Positions 54,717-62,412 are shown, counted from the stretch's first letter. The stretch: 64,000 nt of DNA from Bacteroidota bacterium (GCA_023422565.1 JAFAGR010000038.1:1-64000), one strand, 5' to 3'. The notes: generated by a model not told the origin, from the letters alone. Program-made: numbers and translations.

Positions 54717-55226
54717 ATGAAAACTGTTTTTTCTCTGTTGATCGGGCTTGCGTTTGCCATGAACGTGAATGCACAGCGCTATGCAGTAATTGATACCAGG
54801 TTCATACTGGAAAGGATCCCGGAGTACCGCGATGCCCAGGGAAAGCTTGACCAGTTCAGCATTTTGTGGCAGCAGGAAATTGATCAGAAGCAGGCAACGC
54901 TTGACAGGATGTATAAAGAATACGATGCCGAGCAGGTAATGCTGCCGGATGACCTGAAGAAAAAGCGTGAAGATGAATTATTCAACAAGCAAAAAGAATT
55001 ACGCGACCTCCAAAGGCAACGCTTCGGATTTGAGGGAGACCTGTTCAAAAAGAGGCAGGAACTGATAAAGCCAATACAGGACAGGGTTTACAATGCCGTG
55101 CAGAAGCTTGCTGTAGAAAAGCAGTACGACTTTATACTGGATAAAAGTGAGGGAATAACCGTTATCTTTGCCGACCCCAAATTGGATAAGAGCGAGGAAG
55201 TGTTGCGAAGTATAGGTGTTAAATAA
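54717..55226 (+). CDS. OmpH/Skp-family periplasmic chaperone, first copy
   Basis: 169 residues with signal peptide MKTVFSLLIGLAFAMNVNAQ. The mature part starts RYAVIDTRFILERIPEYRDAQ and has the long helical tentacles of Skp (QKELRDLQRQRFGFEGDLFKKRQ), ending YDFILDKSEGITVIFADPKLD. It carries unfolded outer-membrane proteins to BamA. A second copy follows 80 bases downstream. Confidence 0.9.
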   Translation: MKTVFSLLIGLAFAMNVNAQRYAVIDTRFILERIPEYRDAQGKLDQFSILWQQEIDQKQATLDRMYKEYDAEQVMLPDDLKKKREDELFNKQKELRDLQRQRFGFEGDLFKKRQELIKPIQDRVYNAVQKLAVEKQYDFILDKSEGITVIFADPKLDKSEEVLRSIGVK

Positions 55227-55306
55227 TTGAGAATTGGTTTTTCTTGCGCAACAACACGGGATATTTTTATCACTTATAATAACAAAACAGAAAACTAAAC
55301 AACGAA

Positions 55307-55831
55307 ATGAAACAATTATTTTTTGTGTGTGTGATGGCGTTAGGGATGTTAACCGCATCGGCTCAAACCAAGATCGGCTATATCTCTACTGAAGACCTGA
55401 TCTCTGAAATGCCGGAAGCAGAAAAAGCTGATAACGATCTTAAACAATACCAGGCTGACCTCACCCAACAAGGCCAGGATATGATGAAAGACCTCAGCAT
55501 GAAAGACAGCCTTTTTGTACGCGATTCAATGAAGCTTTCAGCCAGCATGAAAGAAATTAAAAGAGGAGAGTTGATAGATCTTTATCAAAAAGTACAAAAC
55601 TGGAATCAGCAAGCTCAGGAAATGTATCAGCGTAAAGCACAGGAAATGATCGCTCCTTTACGTAACAAAGCTCTTGACGCCATTAAAGCTGTGGCAAAAG
55701 AAAATGGTTATGCGTATGTATTCGACATCAACTCAGTGATTGTCGCTCCGCCTGCAGACGATATCCTTCCTTTGGTGAAGAAAAAGCTGGGCATAAAGGA
55801 TGCACCATCCGCTCCGGCGAAAAAACCATAA
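55307..55831 (+). CDS. OmpH/Skp-family periplasmic chaperone, second copy
   Basis: 174 residues with signal peptide (MKQLFFVCVMALGMLTASAQ). KIGYISTEDLISEMPEAEKAD and the helical middle with YAYVFDINSVIVAPPADDILPLVKKKLGI are the family pattern; the end is Pro/Ala/Lys-rich. It is a paralogue of the gene before it, now clearly diverged. An intrinsic terminator follows. Confidence 0.9.
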   Translation: MKQLFFVCVMALGMLTASAQTKIGYISTEDLISEMPEAEKADNDLKQYQADLTQQGQDMMKDLSMKDSLFVRDSMKLSASMKEIKRGELIDLYQKVQNWNQQAQEMYQRKAQEMIAPLRNKALDAIKAVAKENGYAYVFDINSVIVAPPADDILPLVKKKLGIKDAPSAPAKKP

Positions 55832-55853
55832 TGTTCTCAACCAACATATTCAA

Positions 55854-55882
55854 AAAGCCTCCTTTACAGGGGGCTTTCTTAT
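55854..55882 (+). terminator. Intrinsic terminator after the second ompH
   Basis: AAAGCCTCC and GGGGGCTTT form a 9-bp stem (one T-G pair) with loop TTTACA, then a T-rich stretch. It lies only ten bases before the murI ATG. Confidence 0.75.
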
Positions 55883-55891
55883 TTTTAGCAA

Positions 55892-56710
55892 ATGAAACCG
55901 ATTGGCGTATTTGACAGTGGTTACGGCGGCCTTACCGTGTTGAAAGAATTTATAAAGTTACTTCCGCAATACGATTACCTCTATTTAGGAGATAATGCAC
56001 GGGCGCCTTATGGTTCGCGGCACTATGATACCGTTTACGCCTATACGCTGCAATGCGTGGAATGGTTTTTCCGCCACGAGTGCGATCTGGTTATACTGGC
56101 CTGCAATACCGCCTCTGCAAAAGCTCTTCGAACCATCCAGCAAAGCGACTTGGCTCGTTTCGGAGAAGGCAAAAAAGTGCTGGGCGTTATACGGCCTACA
56201 GCCGAGGTGATCGGCGATTATTCTTCTTCAGGACATGTGGGAATTTTCGGAACACCGGGAACAGTTCAGTCGAACTCCTATGTTCTCGAAATTGAAAAGT
56301 TTTTTCCCTCGGTTATTATTTCGCAGGAAGCTTGCCCGATGTGGGTTCCGTTGGTTGAGAACAACGAGTACAATAAGGCAGGCGCCGATTATTTCATTCG
56401 GCACAACATTGAAAATCTCCTCGCGCAAGACGATCAGATAGATACTGTTTTGCTGGCATGCACGCATTATCCCGTGCTGGAGGAAAAGATCAGGGCACAC
56501 CTGCCGGAGCCGGTAAGGATCGTATCTCAGGGCGAAATTGTGGCGAAAAGCCTGGCTGATTATTTAAAACGGCACCCCGAGATTGAAGAAAAGTGTTCTA
56601 AAAACGGTACGAGGCGTTTTTGCACCACGGGAGATAAGGTCGATTTCGACTCTCATGCCTCATTGTTTTTTGGATCGAGGGTAGAGGCGGAGCATGTAGA
56701 GGTGAGGTGA
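55892..56710 (+). CDS. murI: Glutamate racemase
   Basis: 272-residue cofactor-independent racemase making D-glutamate for peptidoglycan. The two catalytic Cys are visible in VILACNTASAKAL and in VLLACTHYPVLEEKI, and MKPIGVFDSGYGGLTVLKEF is the family start. It closes the envelope cluster. An intrinsic terminator ends just before it, so the gene probably has its own promoter, possibly within the terminator region. Confidence 0.95.
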   Translation: MKPIGVFDSGYGGLTVLKEFIKLLPQYDYLYLGDNARAPYGSRHYDTVYAYTLQCVEWFFRHECDLVILACNTASAKALRTIQQSDLARFGEGKKVLGVIRPTAEVIGDYSSSGHVGIFGTPGTVQSNSYVLEIEKFFPSVIISQEACPMWVPLVENNEYNKAGADYFIRHNIENLLAQDDQIDTVLLACTHYPVLEEKIRAHLPEPVRIVSQGEIVAKSLADYLKRHPEIEEKCSKNGTRRFCTTGDKVDFDSHASLFFGSRVEAEHVEVR

Positions 56711-57142
56711 AAATGGGGAGTAGCCGTTGGAGGACGAGGAAGGAGGAGATATGACTTTGCTACATAACCGATGTTCAATTAAGACTCCGATTACGGGAGT
56801 ACGGTCCTCCAGTGTTGACCCGTTAGCCTGTTCGCATTGAGTTTAGGAAAATGAAAGGGTGTTGTTGTTCTTTCTAATCTTCGATCCTATATCAAAAAAG
56901 CTACCGCGTTTGGATACTTATTAGGCAAGATTGAACCTATTTTTCCTTTTATGAAGCATTTTGGGCGTTTTTTTCACAAATTGCGGGGATGAGAAATTTC
57001 GATCAACTCGCGGGAACTCTTTGAAAACCGCGTTACGGACCAAGAAGGGAGGACCGTAGGGCAGGGCTCAGCCTTTGATCAACATTCCTCAAATTCCGGC
57101 CGTTGAGGCGGTTTCGAAATCATTCCTTCAGAAGGTGCGGTA

Positions 57143-57174
57143 CAAATCATCAAATTTGCAAATCACCAAATCAG
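57143..57174. repeat. Octad array CAAATNNN
   Basis: Four consecutive 8-mers: CAAATCAT, CAAATTTG, CAAATCAC, CAAATCAG. It ends ten bases before the rpmH -7 element. Confidence 0.75.
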
Positions 57175-57183
57175 TTTTTTCCC

Positions 57184-57191
57184 TACCTTTG
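57184..57191 (+). promoter_or_regulatory. -7 element TACCTTTG of rpmH
   Basis: Exact TAnnTTTG match, 78 bases before the ATG; the leader holds an AAAGGA ribosome-binding-like site about 13 bases before the start. Confidence 0.5.
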
Positions 57192-57269
57192 CCGTCCTTT
57201 CACAAACAGCGGGATGGTGCCTGCTGGAGAAAACAGCAACAATTTTTGTAAAAGGAAAAAAATACTACA

Positions 57270-57437
57270 ATGCCAGGAAAAAAAAGAACCTATCAGCCGC
57301 ATACCCGTCGCAGGAAATCTGTTCACGGTTTCCGTAAGCGTATGCAGGATGCTAATGGCCGTAAGGTGTTGGCCAGCCGCAGGGCAAAGGGTCGTCATAA
57401 GCTTACAGTTTCTGACGAGCACGGTTCAAAGAAATAG
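57270..57437 (+). CDS. rpmH: 50S ribosomal protein L34
   Basis: 55-residue basic ribosomal protein, recognised from [22 protein letters not shown] and [22 protein letters not shown]. It starts [10 protein letters not shown], a few residues longer at the N-terminus than the classical form starting MKRT. Followed by an intrinsic terminator and then rnpA, the classical neighbourhood of the gene. Confidence 0.95.
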   Translation: MPGKKRTYQPHTRRRKSVHGFRKRMQDANGRKVLASRRAKGRHKLTVSDEHGSKK

Positions 57438-57463
57438 ACCGCATTTAAGTGCGCAGTCATTAA

Positions 57464-57498
57464 AAAAGCTCCTGTTTTTGCGGGAGCTTTTCGTTTTT
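57464..57498 (+). terminator. Intrinsic terminator after rpmH
   Basis: AAAAGCTCC (57464-57472) pairs with GGAGCTTTT (57483-57491), followed by a T-rich stretch. Confidence 0.75.
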
Positions 57499-57509
57499 GT
57501 TGCGTATAG

Positions 57510-57517
57510 TAATTTTG
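57510..57517 (+). promoter_or_regulatory. -7 element TAATTTTG of rnpA
   Basis: Exact TAnnTTTG match located between the rpmH terminator and rnpA, only five bases before the proposed TTG start. Confidence 0.5.
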
Positions 57518-57522
57518 CATGA

Positions 57523-57924
57523 TTGGAAAATAAGGAACGATATTTTTATGGCCGAAAGGAAAAATTGAAAAGCCGAAAGGCGATCGGTGAACTTTTCAGC
57601 CGCGGGATGAGATTTTCGCATATGCCTTACCGTGTGTATTGCCTGCCGGTTGATTCGGGCCTGAAAGCCGGGGTGGGAGCAAGCAGCAGCGTCCTTAAAA
57701 AAGCTACCGATCGCAACCGTGTTAAACGCCTTATGCGCGAAGCTTACCGCTTACAGAAAAATGGACTGGAAGAATTTTTACAGGATAATAACAAAGGAAT
57801 GAATGTCTTCTTCCTGTTTACAGGGAAAATTCTACCTACTCAAAATCAGGTGACTGAAGACTTTAATAAAATGCTCAAAAGGCTAATCCGCCTAAGCGAT
57901 GAAAACTTTAAAACACTTACTTAG
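57523..57924 (+). CDS. rnpA: Ribonuclease P protein component
   Basis: 133-residue protein subunit of RNase P, which matures tRNA 5' ends. [23 protein letters not shown] at the start and [18 protein letters not shown] (the RNR motif) identify it. No ATG occurs before residue 29 of the frame, and the family N-terminus lies before that, so TTG at 57523 is the likely start; an ATG at 57519 opens only a four-codon frame. yidD overlaps its 3' end. Confidence 0.93.
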   Translation: MENKERYFYGRKEKLKSRKAIGELFSRGMRFSHMPYRVYCLPVDSGLKAGVGASSSVLKKATDRNRVKRLMREAYRLQKNGLEEFLQDNNKGMNVFFLFTGKILPTQNQVTEDFNKMLKRLIRLSDENFKTLT

Positions 57925-58129
57925 TCTGCCCTTCATTGGTTTGATCAGGCTTTACCAGCTTGCTATTTCACCATGGCTTGGTAAACAGTGCCGCTTCACG
58001 CCCACCTGCTCACAATATGGTCTCGAAGCGTTTAAAAAATACGGGCCTCTTAAAGGTGGTTACCTTACCATTAAAAGGATCCTGCGTTGCAACCCATGGG
58101 GCGGCCATGGCCATGATCCCGTTCCATAA
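57899..58129 (+). CDS. yidD: Membrane protein insertion efficiency factor YidD
   Basis: 76 residues with the family Cys pattern [19 protein letters not shown] and [15 protein letters not shown]. It helps insertase YidC place proteins into the inner membrane. It overlaps rnpA by 26 bases in another frame, the classical arrangement. The convergent superoxide dismutase terminator begins four bases after its stop. Confidence 0.95.
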   Translation: MKTLKHLLSLPFIGLIRLYQLAISPWLGKQCRFTPTCSQYGLEAFKKYGPLKGGYLTIKRILRCNPWGGHGHDPVP

Positions 58130-58132
58130 AAA

Positions 58133-58152
58133 AAGCCACCGCAAGGGTGGCC
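58133..58152 (-). terminator. Terminator of the superoxide dismutase gene
   Basis: GCCACC and GGTGGC form a 6-bp stem with a GCAAG loop; on the minus strand a run of seven T's follows. It could also act weakly for yidD. Confidence 0.65.
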
Positions 58153-58174
58153 TTCAACAAAAAGGGTTGCTTAA

Positions 58175-58783
58175 TTATTTTGATGCCGCATCAAATCTCT
58201 CTTCCACTTTTTTCCAATCAATCACATTCCAAAAAGCAGCAAGGTAGTCAGGCCTTTTGTTCTGATACTTCAGGTAATACGCGTGTTCCCAAACGTCAAC
58301 ACCCAAAATTGGAAAACATTTGCATTCTGCCACATCCATCAGTGGATTGTCCTGGTTAGGTGTGCTGCATACTTCAAGTTTTCCATCCTTTACGCCCAGC
58401 CATGCCCAGCCGCTACCAAAGCGAGTTGCTCCTGCCTGAGAAAATTTTTCTTTGAATGCATCAAATGAACCGAAATCACGATTGATCGCTTCCATCAGTT
58501 TTCCGGATGGAGTGCCTCCGCCTGACTTGCTCATCGTCTCCCAGAAAAAAGTATGATTCCAATGCCCGCCGCCGTTGTTTCTAACAGCCGGACTAATAGA
58601 TCCCGCCGCGGCAACAAGTTCTTCAAGCGTTTTATTTTCATGCGGAGTTCCCGCTATTGCTTTGTTCAAATTATCAACATATGCCTGGTGATGCTTGCCA
58701 TGATGGATCTGCATCGTTTGCGTATCAATATGCGGTTCAAGTGCATCGTGCGCATAAGGTAAAGGAGGAAGTGTAAATGCCAT
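58175..58783 (-). CDS. Superoxide dismutase (Fe/Mn type)
   Basis: 202 residues of the Fe/Mn superoxide dismutase family. Metal ligands appear in [27 protein letters not shown] and [23 protein letters not shown]. The metal cannot be told from the sequence alone. No signal peptide, so cytoplasmic. It detoxifies superoxide. Confidence 0.95.
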   Translation of the reverse strand: MAFTLPPLPYAHDALEPHIDTQTMQIHHGKHHQAYVDNLNKAIAGTPHENKTLEELVAAAGSISPAVRNNGGGHWNHTFFWETMSKSGGGTPSGKLMEAINRDFGSFDAFKEKFSQAGATRFGSGWAWLGVKDGKLEVCSTPNQDNPLMDVAECKCFPILGVDVWEHAYYLKYQNKRPDYLAAFWNVIDWKKVEERFDAASK

Positions 58784-58899
58784 GATAAAATAATTTATAA
58801 AGTGAAGAAATAGTAAGGGTTAGTGTGCAAATTTACAACTTTGAAGCCAAAGGCGTTTTGACATAGATCAATGGAAAAGGAAGAAGGAAATCTTTGAGG

Positions 58900-59067
58900 A
58901 GGAGTTCCCGGTTCCTGGTTTCTAGTTTCTAATATAAAATACTGAAGCCATCAGGCACGTTTGCATTCTGTTCCCAAAGAACAGCTCGAAGAACGCTAGA
59001 TCAGCCAGGAAGTACGAATCAGAAACCAGGGATTACGAACTAGAAACCAGGAACTACTAACTAACTA
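58900..59067. repeat. Inverted heptad arrays (AACCAGG/CCTGGTT family)
   Basis: Left array 58900-58934: five 7-mers, four ending in GTT (AGGAGTT, CCCGGTT, CCTGGTT, TCTAGTT). Right array 59005-59067: nine 7-mers, mostly ending in GAA or AAA (CCAGGAA, CTAGAAA). AACTAGAAACCAGGAAC at the right is matched inverted on the left. A core of about 70 bases lies between. The right array runs into the last codons of the nucleotidyltransferase gene. Confidence 0.75.
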
Positions 59068-59780
59068 TACTTTCTCTCAGCAACCTCAACACTCTCCGGT
59101 TTACCCACATCCACAAAATCATCTTCGCCGTGGAGAAAACCGTTGATGAGATGATTGGGAGCAAGGCTTAAGAATGTTTCGGTAAGTGAAAATTTTCCTT
59201 GTTGCGGAACCAGGTCAAAAATTGAAGGGTCGTAAACGCCGACACAACTGTAAGCTTTTTGAATGAATGGGCCGGTATCTCTCACAATTTTTTCTTCGCC
59301 TGTGCTAACGTTTCTCCATCCGCACAAACGCATTTCGCTATCAAATAAAAAATACCTTGACGTTTTTCTTTCCTGTACGCTCAATGTTATTAACGCCCGG
59401 GATTCTTCATGATGTTTTTGAATTGCCGAAATATCCAGCCGGGTGAGCACGTCTACGTTTAGCGTTATAAAAGGATTACTCTCAAAAAATTTTCTGGCAT
59501 GCAGGAGGCCTCCGCCGGTTTCCAAAAGCAGGTTCCTTTCATCACTGATTATTATTTCACTTCCCCAACCTTTATTCTTTTCTATTTCATTTATTACCTG
59601 GTCGGCAAAATGGTGCACATTAACCACCACTTTAAAAATCCCGTATTTCTGCAGGTATTCGATATTCCTTTGCAACAGCGGCTTCCCGTTCACTAAAGCC
59701 AATGCCTTTGGGTGATGATCTGTCCACGGTTTAAATCGCGTACCTAGCCCAGCTGAAAATATCATCGCCTGTTCGATCAT
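59061..59780 (-). CDS. MurU-like sugar-phosphate nucleotidyltransferase
   Basis: 239 residues with an N-terminal pyrophosphorylase signature AMIFSAGLGTRFKPWTDHHPKALALVNGKPLLQ and GGGLLHARKFF, the pattern of N-acetylmuramate-1-phosphate uridylyltransferase MurU and close relatives. Together with the AmgK-like kinase directly upstream (gap of two bases) it would form UDP-MurNAc from recycled MurNAc, saving de novo synthesis. Mannose-1-phosphate guanylyltransferase-like activity is an alternative reading of the family. Its last codons lie within the right heptad array. Confidence 0.8.
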   Translation of the reverse strand: MIEQAMIFSAGLGTRFKPWTDHHPKALALVNGKPLLQRNIEYLQKYGIFKVVVNVHHFADQVINEIEKNKGWGSEIIISDERNLLLETGGGLLHARKFFESNPFITLNVDVLTRLDISAIQKHHEESRALITLSVQERKTSRYFLFDSEMRLCGWRNVSTGEEKIVRDTGPFIQKAYSCVGVYDPSIFDLVPQQGKFSLTETFLSLAPNHLINGFLHGEDDFVDVGKPESVEVAERKYS

Positions 59781-59782
59781 GA

Positions 59783-61222
59783 TTATTCGGTGAAATTTTG
59801 CTCAAGGTGTTGCACTGTTGTGCGCACCCTGTATTTTTCCTGCAGATGTTTTGATAGTGCATCGGCGGCATACACGCTCCGGTGGCGGCCCCCGGTGCAG
59901 CCGAAGTTGATGGTGAGGTTTTCAAAACCGCGCTCAATGTAATTTTCAACAGTTATGTCAACCGTATCAAATACGCGTTGTAAAAATTCAGGCATCCTTG
60001 TATTTTGCTCGAGATACACTTTCACCGACTCATCTCTACCGGTCAGCGGTTTGTATTCATCAATTCTCCCGGGGTTCATGATGCCGCGGCAATCAAAAAC
60101 AAATCCGCCACCATTGCCTGATCCGTCCGGCGGATATCCCCTTTGTGTAAATGAGAAACTGTTAATAGTAACCAGCAACGGCGCGTGTTCTCCTGATATA
60201 TTTTTGAAGCGATCTACCAATGCGTTATCCGTAACTAATGAGATCAGTTTGTTCAATTCAGGGAAACGCTCATCAAGCCCAAAAGTGGTTTTATAATCTG
60301 AAAGGTTTCGAATGCCGTTTGAAATACTTGCAATGAAATGTTGCTTTTTTTCAAAGAGCCCGCGGAAACCGTATGCACCTAATACCTGTAATAAACGCAG
60401 CAAAACAAATCCTTTGTATTCTTTCGAAAACTCAGGGCCATCAATCTTTTTTCCGCTTATTTCTTCCACACTGTTCATATAGAATTCAAACAGGCCCGTT
60501 CGCCATTTATCATTTAGTTCTGCCTTTGCCTGCCATAAGAGAGAAGCGGCATCGTACGCAATAGGGCCTTTCATTCCCCCCTGAAAGTCGATGAAGAAAA
60601 CGTCATCATCCCGAACCATTATATTCCGTCCCTGGAAATCGCGAAACATAAAATGTAGATGCGCGGAAGTACTTAATTGTTGGGCAAGAATTTCAAATTC
60701 TTTGAGCAGCCTCTCACGGTCATACTTCAGCTTAAGGATATCAAGAAAATAAAATTTAAAATACAGCAGGTCGTGCAGCACTGCCTCCTTACTAAATACA
60801 CCGGAAGTAGTGGCTTTCGCATAATCCAATCCTTCATCGCCAACAATTTGCATTCTAGCGAGCTGGAATAAGGCTTTCTCATAAAGCCTATAAACATGTT
60901 CATTTTCTTTTTCTTTCAACCTGAGATCCAACAGGGAAACTGAACCAAGGTCTTCCTGGATATACATTTTTCCATCATCGGAAAGGGCATATATAACGGG
61001 AACGGGCAAACGCTTTTTTTGAAAATGGCCTGCCCATGAGGTGAAGGCTTCATTTTCTTTTAAGTCGGAGTTGTAAGTGGCTATAAATGATTTCTCATCT
61101 CCTGTTTTGATGCGGTAATATTCCCTGTCGCCCCCGCTTTTCGGAAGCTTTTCTATTGAGGAGATCGTTGCCGGTGAAAAACCTGAAAAAAGTTGCCGGA
61201 TCGCGGAAATGATGTCTGCCAT
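59783..61222 (-). CDS. AmgK-like sugar kinase fused to RapZ C-terminal domain
   Basis: 479 residues. Residues about 1-320 are an aminoglycoside-phosphotransferase-type kinase resembling AmgK: GGDREYYRI, YIQEDLGSVSLLDL, catalytic loop HFMFRDFQGRNIMV and metal site FFIDFQGG. Residues about 345-479 match the RapZ C-terminal domain: VTINSFSFTQRGYPP, FVFDCRGIMNPGRIDEYKPLTG and NFGCTGGRHRSVYAADAL; in E. coli this part binds glucosamine-6-phosphate and the GlmZ/GlmY RNAs. Anomeric kinase activity on MurNAc or GlcNAc, tuned by an aminosugar phosphate, is inferred. A TACTTTTG element lies nine bases before the ATG at 61222; a longer TTG start at 61234 would overlap it. Confidence 0.8.
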   Translation of the reverse strand: MADIISAIRQLFSGFSPATISSIEKLPKSGGDREYYRIKTGDEKSFIATYNSDLKENEAFTSWAGHFQKKRLPVPVIYALSDDGKMYIQEDLGSVSLLDLRLKEKENEHVYRLYEKALFQLARMQIVGDEGLDYAKATTSGVFSKEAVLHDLLYFKFYFLDILKLKYDRERLLKEFEILAQQLSTSAHLHFMFRDFQGRNIMVRDDDVFFIDFQGGMKGPIAYDAASLLWQAKAELNDKWRTGLFEFYMNSVEEISGKKIDGPEFSKEYKGFVLLRLLQVLGAYGFRGLFEKKQHFIASISNGIRNLSDYKTTFGLDERFPELNKLISLVTDNALVDRFKNISGEHAPLLVTINSFSFTQRGYPPDGSGNGGGFVFDCRGIMNPGRIDEYKPLTGRDESVKVYLEQNTRMPEFLQRVFDTVDITVENYIERGFENLTINFGCTGGRHRSVYAADALSKHLQEKYRVRTTVQHLEQNFTE

Positions 61223-61231
61223 ATACTTTGC

Positions 61232-61239
61232 CAAAAGTA
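61232..61239 (-). promoter_or_regulatory. -7 element TACTTTTG of the AmgK-RapZ gene
   Basis: Exact TAnnTTTG match nine bases before the ATG at 61222. Confidence 0.5.
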
Positions 61240-61257
61240 ACGGTTTTATCGGCTATC

Positions 61258-61425
61258 TTAAAACAAACCAAGTTGCTGGCCGGGACGCATGAACAGCGAT
61301 GTATTCAATTCCCAGCGATTCTTTTCAAGCCCGAATATGCGCGAATACTTTTTGAACTGCTGGTTAACGATTTCTGCATTGTTCCCTTCGCCGCGCATCC
61401 GAACCCCAAACCTGCTGTCATTTAC
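61258..61425 (-). pseudogene. In-frame C-terminal tail of the radical SAM gene, beyond a premature stop
   Basis: Directly after the TAA at 61426-61428 the same frame continues for 55 codons to a second stop at 61258. The tail starts VNDSRFGVRMRGEGNNAE and ends MRPGQQLGLF, which is how full-length members of this radical SAM family end (a HGGK-VNDSRFG-type junction and a terminal QLxLF). The stop sits where relatives have Lys, so a single AAA to TAA change would explain it. Either the tail is lost, or the stop is read through, or the base is a sequencing error. Confidence 0.75.
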
Positions 61426-62361
61426 TTATCCGCCGTGTCCATCCTGAATAGAGTGCCACACCTTATCTGCACGGTGCGGGAAATTTTTATACAGCCAGTC
61501 TTTAAACATGATTTGTACCGCACCATTCAACCTCACAAAGGTGTATGCGGAAAATGTTGCACCGGCGGATGAAGCGGTTTTTAGAATTGCGGGAATTTCA
61601 TGATCGTTCAGTCCGGGAACTACCGGCCCGATCATCACGCCCATCTTTACACCCTGGATACTGAGTTTTTCAATAAGGTTGAAGCGCTGTTTTGCCGTGG
61701 TGGTGCGGGGTTCCATATGCCTTCTAAGAGTTTCGTTAGTGCTTGTGATGGACACGAGAATTGAAACGAGGTTTTTTTCAGCAAGGTCTTTTAGAATATC
61801 CATGTCCCTCAGCATGCCCGCATTTTTTGTGATCATGCCGACAGGCTGGTTGAATTCACGGCATATCTCCAGCAAACTTCTTGTTAGGCGGAATTTCTTT
61901 TCGCATGGCTGGTAGCAATCGGTGTTGCCGCTAAGCGTGAGCGGTTCGCAAACCCAGTTGGGGTTCATCAGAAATTTCCGAAGCAGTTGAGGCGCATTTT
62001 GTTTAACTATGATCTTCCTTTCAAAATCGAGCCCGGCGCTGTAACCCCAGTATTCATGCACATTCCGCGCATAACAATATATGCAGCCATGTTCGCAGCC
62101 GGCATAAGGGTTCATGCTGTACATCATACTTACATCCGGACTTTCCACTTTGTTCACGATAGATTTTGCATCGCTCATGATGAAGGTTGTCCGCTCATCC
62201 ACTTCTTCCCAATCATCAATGCCCTCGCTGTGTTCGATCACCTTATGTGTTTTCAGAAACCGGTTTGCCGTATTAATCTGCGCGCCGCGGCCATCCAGGT
62301 AATTGGGTTGGCCTGATTTGTCGTCCGGCTTTTGAATCGTTCCTGATTTAATTTTTTTCAT
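61426..62361 (-). CDS. PA0069-family radical SAM protein, truncated by an in-frame stop
   Basis: 311 residues up to the premature TAA. The iron-sulphur motif is in YAGCEHGCIYCYARN (CxxxCxYC), with SGNTDCYQPCEKKFRLTRSLLEI and RRHMEPRTTTAKQRF typical of the PA0069/SplB-like family. The reaction is unknown; relatives resemble spore photoproduct lyase. About 55 further residues of the family follow in frame after the stop. The TACTTTTG element at 62368-62375 supports the ATG at 62361 over a TTG at 62370. It is divergent from the S24-like gene. Confidence 0.85.
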   Translation of the reverse strand: MKKIKSGTIQKPDDKSGQPNYLDGRGAQINTANRFLKTHKVIEHSEGIDDWEEVDERTTFIMSDAKSIVNKVESPDVSMMYSMNPYAGCEHGCIYCYARNVHEYWGYSAGLDFERKIIVKQNAPQLLRKFLMNPNWVCEPLTLSGNTDCYQPCEKKFRLTRSLLEICREFNQPVGMITKNAGMLRDMDILKDLAEKNLVSILVSITSTNETLRRHMEPRTTTAKQRFNLIEKLSIQGVKMGVMIGPVVPGLNDHEIPAILKTASSAGATFSAYTFVRLNGAVQIMFKDWLYKNFPHRADKVWHSIQDGHGG

Positions 62362-62367
62362 TCCATA

Positions 62368-62375
62368 CAAAAGTA
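62368..62375 (-). promoter_or_regulatory. -7 element TACTTTTG of the radical SAM gene
   Basis: Exact TAnnTTTG match six bases before the ATG at 62361. Confidence 0.5.
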
Positions 62376-62412
62376 GATAGATTTGCTAAGTAATTTAGCA
62401 AAAACCATCCCC

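Larger units (their letters stand above)
56711..57269. other. Gene-free region with an 11-bp inverted repeat and an octad array
   Basis: No credible gene is present. TACGGTCCTCC at 56800-56810 is repeated inverted as GGAGGACCGTA at 57048-57058, bracketing a 259-bp segment. Bases 57143-57174 are four 8-mers of form CAAATNNN. The rpmH -7 element lies at 57184. The segment inside the inverted repeat shows no ORF or recognised mobile-element core. Confidence 0.55.

Noticed and set aside
57103..57522. 139-residue ORF covering rpmH in another frame.
   Set aside because: rpmH itself is unmistakable at 57270-57437 and the longer frame begins inside repeats.
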